Origin: Verpa conica
Taxonomy: Eukaryota; Ascomycota; Pezizomycetes; Pezizales; Morchellaceae
Length of the DNA: 64,000 bases
NCBI GenBank assembly: GCA_033030425.1
Contig: JAUFSD010000006.1
Location: 248,001-312,000 of the forward strand
Direction of reading: 5' to 3'
A model generated the notes under the pieces. That model searched no databases. It was not told where the DNA came from and saw nothing but the letters and a program-made list of their open reading frames with translations. Position numbers and translations under genes: made by a program. Shown in pieces: positions 1 through 10,700 of the stretch; position 1 is the stretch's first letter, and the number at the start of each line of letters is the position of its first letter.

Positions 1-1385
1 AATGTATCAGAACTCGGAATACTCGGATGTCCTGCATTCACATTTATGTCTTTGTATAACCGGCCAAGCACCCTAGAGGCTTAGCTAGGCTGTTGATAAA
101 CCCAGACCGTTACCTACCAGAATACGAGTATATTATACCAACTACAGCAATTTTTTCTGTATGTCAAACAGTGTATTGGGGCCCTTTTCTGTTGTTTTGA
201 CCTCCCCCCCCCCTAAACTAGGGTATCTTGGGAAATAAGGCTCTCGGCAGCGGCCCGGACCTACCGAGAGACTACTCGCGTCAGGGAAGAAGTTTGGAAA
301 AACAGGGGAGACCTTTCAAGCCAGACTCATTGGCTAGAAGAACAAAAAGTCATTGAAAGAACACTTCTTATTCGCCGCAGGGACCCCCCCCTTGTTTTTC
401 CAAACTTCTTCCCTGACCCGAGTATGGTAATAACATGCGCGCATAGTGTTCAAGACAGCTGTCTAAGCATTATACATACGCGAGTGACGGGTACCCCTTA
501 CATCGGGCGAGGGGTTTAGTGTTCTGTAGCTAGGAGCGATATATATCCGCGCGTGATTGCTTGGCGTGGTCTTCAGGGACTGAATAAAACTTATACTAAT
601 CACGCTAAAACCCCGGGGCAGCGGGTGCGAGTGACTAATTCACTATCAGTTTAGCTTTATAGGAAGGTTTTATTCGTTGGTACGGTGTAGAGCGATACAT
701 GTCTATAAATTGTATATGTTCGAGTACTAGAAATATTTTAAGGTCTAGCTAGAACTTTGCACAAGCGTGTCGGTAGTATAACTACTACATATATAATTTT
801 CTGGTAGTTAGAGCTTAACTACCAGGCCGGGAAATTGGGTTAGTTAACTAGGTATAAATACTCTAGAAGTGAGTAGTGGCAAAAATAGGTACTTGGGTGT
901 CTAGATTTATGTATGTGTTTCAAGTAGCCTGAGTCTGTATCTATATTCGAGGGGGAGGTTCTTCAAGCTTACTTAACATTCTAAAATACCAAGCGTACCC
1001 CAGGCACTATTAATGATATAGAAGACAAGTATCACTAAGCTTTCGGGGATAAATAGTGGAACCTGATTTACGATCTCTCAGCGAATAATGCTTGAGTATA
1101 AAACTACCCTCTCTTATCTATTACTACTAGACTCATGAACTATAAGTATAACCTACCTCCCTCGATCTTTCTCTGGTTTCACCTTTTCACCACCATCTAC
1201 TCACTCCTTCTACGTTGCACCAGTCTTCAAGAAACTCCTCTCTTAATGCTCAGCTATTACTATCCCATACCTTGCTTAATTCAAGTAGAATCTAAAACTA
1301 AATTTTTTTAGTAATGTATAGTATATATAATTCTTTGCTAGATTATCCTTATATAGCAGCTCGTAAAACCTGGAGTACATGTACC
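1..1385. other. A+T-rich spacer at left edge
   Basis: No open frame here shows a recognisable product or a convincing splice pattern. The stretch is A+T-rich with several C or G homopolymer runs. Its one structured element is the inverted-repeat unit at 275-422, listed separately. The right part is the 3' flank of the amidohydrolase gene, which ends at 1386 on the minus strand. Confidence 0.6.
275..422. mobile_element. MITE-like inverted-repeat element flanked by TA
   Basis: A 148-bp unit has about 35-40 bp terminal inverted repeats. The left end reads CTCGCGTCAGGGAAGAAG and continues through TTTGGAAAAACA; the right end is its reverse complement with only a few mismatches, ending CTTCCCTGACCCGAG. 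Both ends are directly bordered by TA (273-274 and 423-424), the target duplication expected for Tc1/mariner-type insertion. There is no room for a transposase, so this would be a non-autonomous element. The terminal sequence is not one I can assign to a named family. A simple hairpin is the alternative, but the flanking TA at both ends favours a transposon. Confidence 0.6.
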
Positions 1386-2970
1386 TTACAAACCAAAAAG
1401 CCTCCTGACCGCTTGTATAACGGCCTCGACATCAATCCCTTTCATTCTGTCTTCGATCCTCACACGACTTGCAACAACCTCCTTTGCCACACGACCCCAC
1501 GGAATCTCTTTACAATCCATAATCACTGTATCACCCATCCCCGGAAAAACCTCCAACTGGCTATCCAGTAGCTCGCCCCTAGACTTCCTGATCACCCCAT
1601 CAACAATAACAGTATGCACATCCCTCACACTAGCATGCAACACAATAGCGCCAACCGGATCCTTCGGGCTTCCACAGACCATAGCTGGAGAACACCCATC
1701 GAAAATAACAATATCCGCCAACTTCCCTTCCTTAAGGCTTCCCAGCGAGTCTTCTAATCCAACCGCCTTAGCTCCACCAATTGTCCCCATATTAAACACC
1801 TCTTGCGCAGTGATATTAGTTTCGCTTGGAATTCGCCCAAGCTTCTCGGTATACGTATTTCTAGCCGACTGAAGGAGCAGTCTCATCTGCCCAAACAGAT
1901 CACCAGAAGCTGTAGAATGGCAGTCGACACCAAGGGAAGAGTAAGGGCGAAGTTCAACTCTAGAGCAAACAGGCGCTCCCATACCCATCTGAAGCTCCGT
2001 AGAAGGAGTGGAGGAGATAAAGCCTCCTTTGGTTGAAAGAAGTGCTATTTCCTCATCCGTTATGGCATTGGCGTGAGAGAATATTATGTCTTTCGAAAGG
2101 AGGTTATAGTCGTTAAGGATCTTGATAGACTCTAATCCTGCCGTATGGTGCGTAGTGATGACTCCGAGTTTTAGTTGTCTGGCTGCCCCGATGACGTTTT
2201 CGACTACATCTCGAGGCGCAGAAATACCGTCAAAGGCTAGTCCCGGAATGACCCTTCTATGCCCGACTGTATGTGGTAGTGATGCTATAGCTCCCAGCTG
2301 CTCTTGGAACCACGGGGCTGGGTTCATATCGATAGTGTACTCTGGCGTCCAAGTTGCGACTCGGATATTTGGGGAGTAGCAATAAAAAGAACGGATTCCT
2401 GAGGTGAGGGTTCCGGAGATCGCGCAGGGTGCTACAGATATTTAGGGTTATTTTTTATTTTTAATGATTTCTAGTAGGAAAAGAGGTGGGTATCTTACCA
2501 TTCTCGGGTGCATGGTTGATGTGGCTGTGGTCAACTACCGTGGTTGTGCCTGCGTCTATGGCCTCAAGACACCCTGCCAATTGTCCCCAAAAGACATCTT
2601 TGGGTTTATACAAAGGTCCTGCAATAGAGTTCACCTCTATATTAAATAAAGGTTAGTAGACTACATAATTTCTTGGGGATGAACAATGATTGCTTTATCT
2701 ACCTCCGAGATAGTCGATAAGCATAGAGTCGGCATGGCCTTTCATTTGGGTATGCCACATGTGCCGATGGGTATCGATGAAGCCAGGTGAAATGATCTTA
2801 TCAGTGCAATCGATAATGACTGTGTCATCCTCGGGATCTATATCTTTTGCGATGCGTTCGATCAAGTTGTTGTGGATCAAGAGATCGGAAACGATAGGAC
2901 TGATCACATTTCCGTCATCGGAATGAAGTAGAAGTGTTCCATTTTTGAGGAGGATAGTTTTAGTAGACAT
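1386..2970 (-). CDS. Metal-dependent amidohydrolase (chlorohydrolase/deaminase-like)
   Basis: Three exons: 2703-2970, 2499-2636 and 1386-2431. They join in phase 1 at both introns (66 and 67 nt) to give 483 residues. The N-terminus has the small beta-sandwich start typical of the family, followed by the metal-binding HxH in IDTHRHMWHTQ. Further conserved stretches are DAGTTTVVDHSH in exon 2, TTHHTAG and FSHANAIT, then GVDCHSTASGDLF, where the late Asp/His-type active-site residues fall. The C-terminal LADIVIFDG stretch returns to the sandwich domain. Family members hydrolyse C-N or C-Cl bonds of heterocyclic substrates (ATZ/TRZ and cytosine- or guanine-deaminase-like subgroup). The substrate cannot be told from sequence. 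There is no signal peptide, so it is probably cytosolic. The ATG at 2970 is the first in frame and is followed directly by the expected ILLKNGTLL strand. Confidence 0.88.
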
Positions 2971-4918
2971 TTTTTAGTTGTGTATTTCTGTTTGGTTGCG
3001 GGGTCGAATAGATAGAATTTATGGTATTCATTATGGACTCCTCTAAACTAATATTTATACTCCCAAAAAGTAGATGGATGTTGTAACACAAGCGGGGGAA
3101 TATTCCCCGTTTTTCATGGTCCGGGGTCGGTATGCATACGGGCTGTTAAGTCCGTGCCTTAACTCAACATTCCAGACCCCAAATTAAAGATTTGTTTATT
3201 ACACTATTATAAAATCTAGGCTTTCATTTACTCTAGTTAATACTAGCCCGTATGATCTGACCTTAGGCGGCTTTATAAGCCATCTTAATTGACCTGGATA
3301 GATGCTGATCTGTCGATCGATGCCCGATCGAGTATCCGATTATAATACTGAAAGTTTCTATTTCTACATTTATCTTTAAGATGATTAGATATATGTTTGT
3401 TTAGAAACGACCTAGTCGAGATTATCCTTACAAGTTTACTACATTTTTTTCAAGATCCATAAATTTGATCATGTAATATCACTCGTTATTCAAGTAGGCA
3501 TAACTTATGCTACAATATTTACTTTACACCCCTGATCATACACGAGAGGTCTAGAACGCTATTATATACCCAATAAAGCCATTTTATTATTAGTGTATAC
3601 ATTATTTATAAAAAGCACCTGTATTGCCAACGTACGCAAGAACCCTTTTGTGAATGGTCCACTTGTAGTGTCTCTTTCTATTTATTTCATCCAATCATGA
3701 CAAGAGACATTTGAGCAAGGAGTAAGGAGCAAGATTAGGCGAACACGAATATGTATTCAAAGCTCACCGCCTTAATTACGTATAGGTATCAAAGCCCCTA
3801 TTACTCTGACCGCAATAACGAAGGATCCAACCACGGTTGCAATGAATAAGAAATCATAACCTATTCGCTAACCACGATCTAAATTTCAGAAGAACCTGGA
3901 GAGAATATTGTTACAAGACTGATCCTATAGTTAATTGATATTTTTATTTATCTTGGTGTTTGTTGTGTTTTTTTTTTGTTGCTAGGACGAAATCTGCAGG
4001 AATTGTTGGGTGGAAGGAAGGTTGATCCTTGGCCCAGTGTGCTCAACATAACCACTACACTTCCCGGCATGCAACTAGGATATTGCGATAAGGCCGCTGA
4101 AACTACATGTACCGTACCCATGCAAGTATGGGACAACATTGACAGGGTGTTGAACATGAACGTGAAAGAGCTCAACAAAGCCATATCAAAGCCTGAGTGG
4201 TTGCGGTATACGCCTCGCTGCTCCGGTGCTACCGCCAGTTAGTAACCTGGTACTTGAGAGGTTAATTAATGGGGCGATGACTCTGACAGAAAGCCTACCC
4301 CAAGTGCTTGTCAGTTAACAATCAACGTCAAACTCGAAAAAAAGTGCCAAACCTGAAAATGAGAAACAAAAGAGTATAAGAAACAAAGACCACTGCTGTC
4401 ACAAAAAAACCAAAGAACACCCCAATAATACAGCTGCAACACATAGTATCTCATTACTATCTAGAAATCCAACCCCAGTCCAACTTAAGCGTATGACATA
4501 TTATTAACTCCTCCTAATGTATAATGAAAGCCAAAGGCTAGGTCGTTAATGTCGTAAAAAGATAATAAGAAATCGTCATGACAGGTCGTAATCATAAAGA
4601 GGAGGAAGTGTAAGAAAGAAAAACAGAAAGAAATAGGCCAAAACTAGAAAAACAATTTAGACAGCAGATAAATAAATACCAACTGAGAGCCCAAAAAGAT
4701 GAAAGATATAATCAAAAACAAATGGTATAAAAACTCCGAATGCCAACCATCTCCAAGAGGCACATGAAACCAAAATCCGTCGCTAAAATACAACCCACAA
4801 ACAATTTTATAAAACAAATCCCCAAAATATTCCTCTCCCCTAAATGATTGAAGGATTTACCCTTTAAACGATGTCATACCGATGTCATACTCATCTTCAA
4901 AAAAAAAAAAGAGGCCAT
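2971..4918. other. Spacer between amidohydrolase and membrane-protein gene
   Basis: A+T-rich. It holds the promoter side of the amidohydrolase gene at its left end and the 3' flank of the gene ending at 4919. The only coding-like stretch is the candidate terminal exon at 3986-4242, described separately. Region 4300-4900 is A-rich with no supported gene. Confidence 0.5.
3986..4242 (+). CDS. Candidate terminal exon of an unrecognised gene
   Basis: An open stretch follows a long T tract and a TAG that look like a good 3' splice site (acceptor at 3984-3985). Read in the phase-1 frame it gives about 85 residues, including LNITTTLPGMQLGYCDK, TTCTVPMQVWDNIDRV and KPEWLRYTPRCSG before a TAG stop. 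There is no in-frame ATG, so a 5' exon would be needed, and none could be identified. The three cysteines and mixed composition look protein-like, but I do not recognise a family. It may be a relic. Confidence is low. Confidence 0.25.
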
Positions 4919-7792
4919 TCACATACTTCTCCTATGCCTCCAGGCCATCGCACCTGCTGGCCCGGCAAATAAAGCCAGCCCCAACCTTATGACAGCTCCC
5001 CAGCCCAGCCCTTCCTCGTCCCCAAAGTACCCCTGATCTTCTGCGCTAGGATAATATGTCCCCTGACTCCCTTCCATGCTGCTAGCGTATTTCCCCTCTG
5101 CTACTCCTTCGTTGGATTGGAAATACATGAAATCCATATCTTCCCAGGGATCTGATACCCTCGCCTCAGCTTCCGTCTCAGTTGAAATCTCTGTGGTGGG
5201 AGCACGAATGGTATTCCAGTAATCGACTCCCACTGTAACACCCTTGTTCACCCCTGCGACTATAGGGGGTCCGACGATCTGTCCACCGAGGTACAATCCG
5301 CGCATTCCAGCAGTAATAAGACATAATAGCAGAACCACCTTCATTTTCCTGCGAGAGAATCGCTTCTTGATTGACGTAGCCTGTTGCGACCCAAAAATCT
5401 CGGCGAGGAGATCCTTTTTCTTGACCTCCTCGGCCTCTGGATTAATAGCTCGACGGGAGTATACGGTGACCCATGCGAAGAGACTTGTATATAGTAGAAT
5501 TGCAATAAGAGGACTGAGATCTTCTAGAAGTGTCCCTCTACCAAAGAGGGTTCCCCTAAGCCCACTACTGATTGTGCCATCGCCAAAAAAGTACACGAAG
5601 CCAGTAGATACCGTGACCAATGACCCAAGGACGAAGAAAAAAAGCCAAAAGGAGATGACGATGTTCCAGAATGTTTGACCTTGGAAGTAGTATTTCGTGA
5701 TGCGAGGGATGACGAATTCTGCAATAAAACTCTGGGGCACCACTTCGACAGCTTCTGGTTCTAAAGCCTCCGATTCTGTAATTTCTATTTTCGGAATTTC
5801 TGGTATGACTGTTTCTATCTTTGGTGTCAACTCCTCTACTGGGGATTCGGGTTCATTCATCTGGTTCTCCCTTTCCTCGGCAAGACGGCGTTGCAATGAT
5901 CCGAAGAAGCGGTCTATAGTGTGTAAGTCGTTCTCGGAGATACTTCGAGATATGGTACGCTGGGTGGTATCTTTTGTGAAATCAATTGCCGGACCGAGCC
6001 GTGATAAAACTAAAGATGACGCAGGTGATGTCCCGACAGAAGATGCAATAGTTGGTGGAGGTGGAGCAGGAGACCATGAAGTTGACTCGGAACTATCTAG
6101 GAAAGGGCCTCTACTGCCACCGAAACCAACGTCTGGAGTTGTTGGTCGACTGTAAGCATAATTCAACCTAGAACCATCCGAAGAACCAGGGCGCCTAAAG
6201 CCATCGGAGGAGCCAGGACGTCTGAAACCATCTGATGAACCGGGACGCCTGAGGCCATCTGATGAACCGGGACGCCTGAGACCATCTGATGAACCGGGAC
6301 GCATGAGACCATCTGATAAACCGGGACGTCTAGAGCCATCCGAAGAACCAGGACGACTATAACTATATGATTGGGACAACCGCGAAAGTTCTGGCGTTGT
6401 TGGACGACTGTATAGCATCCCTACGCGTGAGGGGTCCGTGTTACTAGGGAGGCTAGATGAACGCCGTTGGTTATGGATATCTGGTGCACTGTACGAATGT
6501 GACAAACGTCGTGCGGACTCTGGGGTACTGGGGTTGTATGAATATGATTTGGTTTGGCGCATATCCCTAAAGCTACGGGCTCTTGTAACGAAAGGACATG
6601 TATCATCTTCCCCGTGACTATGGCTGTGGCTATGCCCATGTACTACTTTGTTCTCATCAACTGTTTGAGTAGATATTGTGGGAGGCTCTTCCTCAACTGG
6701 TGTTGGGAGATTAATGTAAGCTTTTGAGAAATCATGGGGTAAACTCTTTCTCCTTGCAGGGGTGCTGGGAGGTGTTGGGGGAATAGCAGGCACCCGCTGT
6801 CTGGCAGGAGTTGTTGGGTTGTTTGGTTTTGGCGGTGTTCGCTCGTAAGGATTTGAGTCGGGTTCCTTCGGTGGTGTTGGTATTGATAAATTTGAGCTCG
6901 CTTGTTCTCGTGGAGGTGTAAGTTCTCTATGGAGGGTTGGTACTCTCCTCAGCACTGGGGCCGTTGGTTCGTTGATAGGATTCGAAGAGGTATCAAGGTC
7001 CCTTGAAGGTACCAGTTCCCTAACAGGGAGACTTCCTGTCCTCCTTAGTGTTGGGGTTGACGCTTCATTCGGGGGTCTCTGGACTGCCGTAGAACTTGTT
7101 TGTATCCCTGATATACTTGCTGATGTGGGCTCACTTAATACTGGATCGCTTGAAGCTCTCTTTAGAGATGAGCTCATGGATCCTTTGGGAAAGCTGGTCC
7201 TTGAAGGTGGTGGGGATTGTACAGGTGCCCTGCCATGGTGGTGATCCTTACCACCCACGATACAATCAATACAAGCTGCAGAAGATGACCTTACAAAAGG
7301 CTCATGCTTCTTCTGCTCTCTTTTCTCGGGTGAAGGGGTTTTTGGCCTTTCTGCAGTTCGTGGCCTTCCGAAGTGGTCGGTATCGAGATCGGTAGCAACC
7401 TTAGGAACGTTTGTCGTTTCCGGTGCTGGTTTCTCAATAGGGGCTGGTTTCTTCGTTAATGGATAGTCGAAGTACCCATATGAAAGCTTCTCCGCCAGGG
7501 AGTTATCAACCGGATAAACACGCTGTAAACGTTTTGGTGATTTTTCGTCTCCAGAGTCCTCCTCCTTAATAGCTGCCAAAAGCCCCAGACTCGATCCCAC
7601 AGGGTTGCTTTGCCAAGAAGCATCCTCTCCCTCATCTTCCTCCCCACATAGATCACCATCCTCTTGAAAGTCGTCAGATCGCATTATGTCACTCTGAGAG
7701 ATGGGTGGTGTTGGACCGAAGATAGCAACAAAATGCTTCGTAGGCGACATAGGTAAAGACTCACTACGGGAATCCATCTTGAAAACTGGCAC
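4919..7792 (-). CDS. Large disordered protein with C-terminal membrane segments
   Basis: A single uninterrupted frame of 957 residues. Residues 1-700 are Ser/Pro/Thr-rich and predicted disordered, with an acidic patch near residue 45 (GEEDEGED), a His-rich run HGHSHSHSHGEDD, and about seven tandem nine-residue RRPGSSDGx repeats encoded at about 6165-6355. Residues about 700-950 hold four hydrophobic stretches, FWNIVISFWLFFFVLGSLV, LIAILLYTSLFAWVTVY, MKVVLLLCLITAGMRGLYL and a last one next to the basic C-terminus (WRHRRSM). The layout suggests an integral membrane protein with a long cytoplasmic tail. I cannot name the family. The first ATG is followed by a second at codon 6; either could be used. 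Upstream neighbours are far away. Confidence 0.8.
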   Translation of the reverse strand: MPVFKMDSRSESLPMSPTKHFVAIFGPTPPISQSDIMRSDDFQEDGDLCGEEDEGEDASWQSNPVGSSLGLLAAIKEEDSGDEKSPKRLQRVYPVDNSLAEKLSYGYFDYPLTKKPAPIEKPAPETTNVPKVATDLDTDHFGRPRTAERPKTPSPEKREQKKHEPFVRSSSAACIDCIVGGKDHHHGRAPVQSPPPSRTSFPKGSMSSSLKRASSDPVLSEPTSASISGIQTSSTAVQRPPNEASTPTLRRTGSLPVRELVPSRDLDTSSNPINEPTAPVLRRVPTLHRELTPPREQASSNLSIPTPPKEPDSNPYERTPPKPNNPTTPARQRVPAIPPTPPSTPARRKSLPHDFSKAYINLPTPVEEEPPTISTQTVDENKVVHGHSHSHSHGEDDTCPFVTRARSFRDMRQTKSYSYNPSTPESARRLSHSYSAPDIHNQRRSSSLPSNTDPSRVGMLYSRPTTPELSRLSQSYSYSRPGSSDGSRRPGLSDGLMRPGSSDGLRRPGSSDGLRRPGSSDGFRRPGSSDGFRRPGSSDGSRLNYAYSRPTTPDVGFGGSRGPFLDSSESTSWSPAPPPPTIASSVGTSPASSLVLSRLGPAIDFTKDTTQRTISRSISENDLHTIDRFFGSLQRRLAEERENQMNEPESPVEELTPKIETVIPEIPKIEITESEALEPEAVEVVPQSFIAEFVIPRITKYYFQGQTFWNIVISFWLFFFVLGSLVTVSTGFVYFFGDGTISSGLRGTLFGRGTLLEDLSPLIAILLYTSLFAWVTVYSRRAINPEAEEVKKKDLLAEIFGSQQATSIKKRFSRRKMKVVLLLCLITAGMRGLYLGGQIVGPPIVAGVNKGVTVGVDYWNTIRAPTTEISTETEAEARVSDPWEDMDFMYFQSNEGVAEGKYASSMEGSQGTYYPSAEDQGYFGDEEGLGWGAVIRLGLALFAGPAGAMAWRHRRSM
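6165..6355 (-). repeat. 27-bp in-frame tandem repeats (RRPGSSDGx)
   Basis: About seven tandem copies of a 27-bp unit encode a nine-residue R-R-P-G-S-S-D-G-x motif inside the 957-residue protein. The last position varies (Leu, Phe, Ser, Met) and one copy has GLSDG. The high copy-to-copy identity suggests recent slippage expansion in the disordered region. Confidence 0.8.
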
Positions 7793-10700
7793 ACCCTCCT
7801 TCAGATCGAATCCAGGGAAGAGAAAAGGAGAAAGAGGGGAGCCAAAGCAATATGTATCTCCGGACCCGGCGCCACAGCCATCTGCAGCTGAGTTCTGCAG
7901 CCCTTACGCTGCCCGTCAACGACACCAAACCAGACGTGGCCCCAGGGTTAGGGCGACCGTGCGTCGACGTGGGCCAATGTCTTTGGCTATTTACGCTTGA
8001 TTTGTTTCGGTGATCGCCAAGGTGCACGGGAAACAAGTCATCTGTCCCCCCGCAGGGCCAGTAGAACCGATTATCTCGATGGGGGAAGAGATACATAGCA
8101 TGGCAGCCACTTATGATGAAGTGCAGCTCCAGGAACGTAAAACTCGCACAGTTACAGGCGACAACGTGAACATCTAGCATTGATGGGTGATTGCTGGGGT
8201 AACGGCAGTTTGAGGAGAAAATCCTGCTCTGTGAGAGCGCCTATCAAGATACGCGGTATTTTGTATCACATTCGTCCCAACATCGCCCAATGCGCACACA
8301 CTCAGTCCTTCCCCCCGCCATTGAGGCCTTTCGCCCATGTCTCAGCTCGCTTATACCGCACTGGGATCCGATCATCTCCACATAAATAACCTGATACAAA
8401 CTGGCACATGGCAATATTAGAAGGGGTTATTATATAGAGCTCGAGCCTCCAGTAGTGGGGGGGGGCTCGTGTCACTGAGTATCACTCGGGCGACTAAGAT
8501 TCTACAACAAGTGCCCGTATTGAACTGGAGAGACGGTGGTGCCAAGGGCCGGCACCGAGTATAACGCGCCTTACGCCTTTAGGAAGCGACACCTGCAACC
8601 GTGGAGCAGCCGGGCGGGGCACTATTTTAATAAAAAGCTTATCAGCAGCTGGAGTCTAGCGTTCATTACTAAATTATTAGTAAAGGTCTCATCTTGGCTG
8701 TTAGCAGCGGGAGAATACGGGCCTCCACCAAGGTACCGAGGGATTATTCGAGAAAGAGAAAGGGAGAGAGAAAAAAGGAGGACGGATCGGGTATTCTATC
8801 TCCCGGCCCGTTCCAAGAGCTGGGATAGGATCCTGTCGACGACTGGGTTGATTACGGACTTGGATGGATCGACTGCAAGGTTCGCGCACCCGCGTACCCG
8901 AAAATGCCACGGGGGTAGTAGTTTAAATTCTCGGAATTTTATAGTCAGCATTACGGACCCATGTTTATAGAGAACCTATAGTTGAAAAAATAAAAAAAAT
9001 AAAAAACACTTAGTACACGTAGTATATATAACAGAATTTCTTGTATATGACAATGGATTGACAGGCCTTATAATATTTTGGGTCCCATTGTTTAGCGGGT
9101 AAATCGGAACATAAATGGGAACATGCGTACATATATGTACATGTATGTATGGATTTAATAATAGCAAGTACATAAATACTAGGGACTGTTGCTCATATTG
9201 TGCTTGATTTAACCATTTTTTACATAATCTAGTTTTTCGTGTACTCTTTATCAATATCGGTGAAGAGACATTATATTACATAGAGGATATTCATCATGTA
9301 TCCTATCTAAACGCTTCCTATACAATCATTTACCCAAGGCATAAATTATATGTATTTTTTAAGCAAGCATAGCTAGGTAAGGCACAGTTTCAATAATTTT
9401 CTTCTATATGACCCGCACCACCTCCTCGCCATCGTCAACTCCAGGCAATTTACGCTTCCTCTCATGAATTTTAGACTCTATAATCTCACCCTGTGCTTAT
9501 AGAAACAATTATAGAGGGTTACAATGAATGGTATATGGGATTAATGCCTATGAACAGAACACTAGATATCTCAGAACCAGACTTCTAAACGCTTTTACCT
9601 ATCTTTTATTTACACTAATAGGGAGATCAGCTGTAAATTCTACGTCATATAACCTAGATCTAGATCTAGAGCACGAGCCTCTATACGCTCTAGGCCTCCA
9701 TTCCAATTAAAAAAAAACGGCTCCGGCCAAGGTAAGGTGGTACGTTTCACATATATCAACGCTTCAAGACATCTAGCCAATGGGAACAATTACGTTTCTG
9801 GAGTCTGGTAACTTTACAGATTCGCTAAATAATGTGCCACATGTTCCCCCCCCCCCCTTGCATTGCGCGCTCTGGGAGTCGAGATCATTTGAAAACTAAC
9901 TGGTCGTGAGTATATCGGCCCTGAAACCTGGACGGCGGATCAACCGATATAGGGTTGGCCAATAAAATATACACGCAAAAGCAAGGAGTCGAAACACGCG
10001 AGGTGTGGGAGTAGATCCCAAGGTGTTTTATTGGGAGTATTTCCGTACCATTAGTTTTTTGTAAGTCTCGTGGGGGGTCGTTGCGATTTTTGATTCGAGG
10101 TACGCTTATGTTACTCTATGTTTTTTACTCATAACCTACATATATCAAGGGTCCTAGTAGAGCAACGATGACAGAATTAATAAAAAAAGACATGTGATCC
10201 GCATAAGCGGATCTATGGCTACATCTGTAGCCTATAGCCTCAAAAAGATGAGGCTCCCTTGCACATGCAGTAAGTACCCTGGGAGTACATACATTCCCAC
10301 CCTTGAGGCTCAAAAGAAATAAAATAAAAAATGTCTGGTTTTGTGTGACGTGACTGCCAGCGACATAATGCAAGGCATAGCAACCGCATGACCTTCATCC
10401 GAGCTGCAGCTGTGCGGCGGCCAGCAAATCGCCCCAGCTTAGTGGCGCCGATCGCTGCGGGGGCATTAAAGTATTCCTCGGGAAAAAAAAAATAAAAACA
10501 TAAAAATAAAAAAGGAACATTAAGTTCCAGATTCGCTCATATTTATTGAGTACACATTTTTTTTTTTTTTTTTTTTTTTCGGTATGATATAGAGTTATGC
10601 GTTATATTATACGGGGAAAACCGGAGACTTTGTGCTTTTTTAGTCGGAGCATAAAAAAAAAAAACACAAGAATGCTGTTTATGATTGAAGAAACACAGTT

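Noticed and set aside
8536..8970. 144-codon open frame
   Set aside because: Low-complexity Arg/Glu run from a GA-rich tract, no homology-like motif, and an equally open frame on the other strand.
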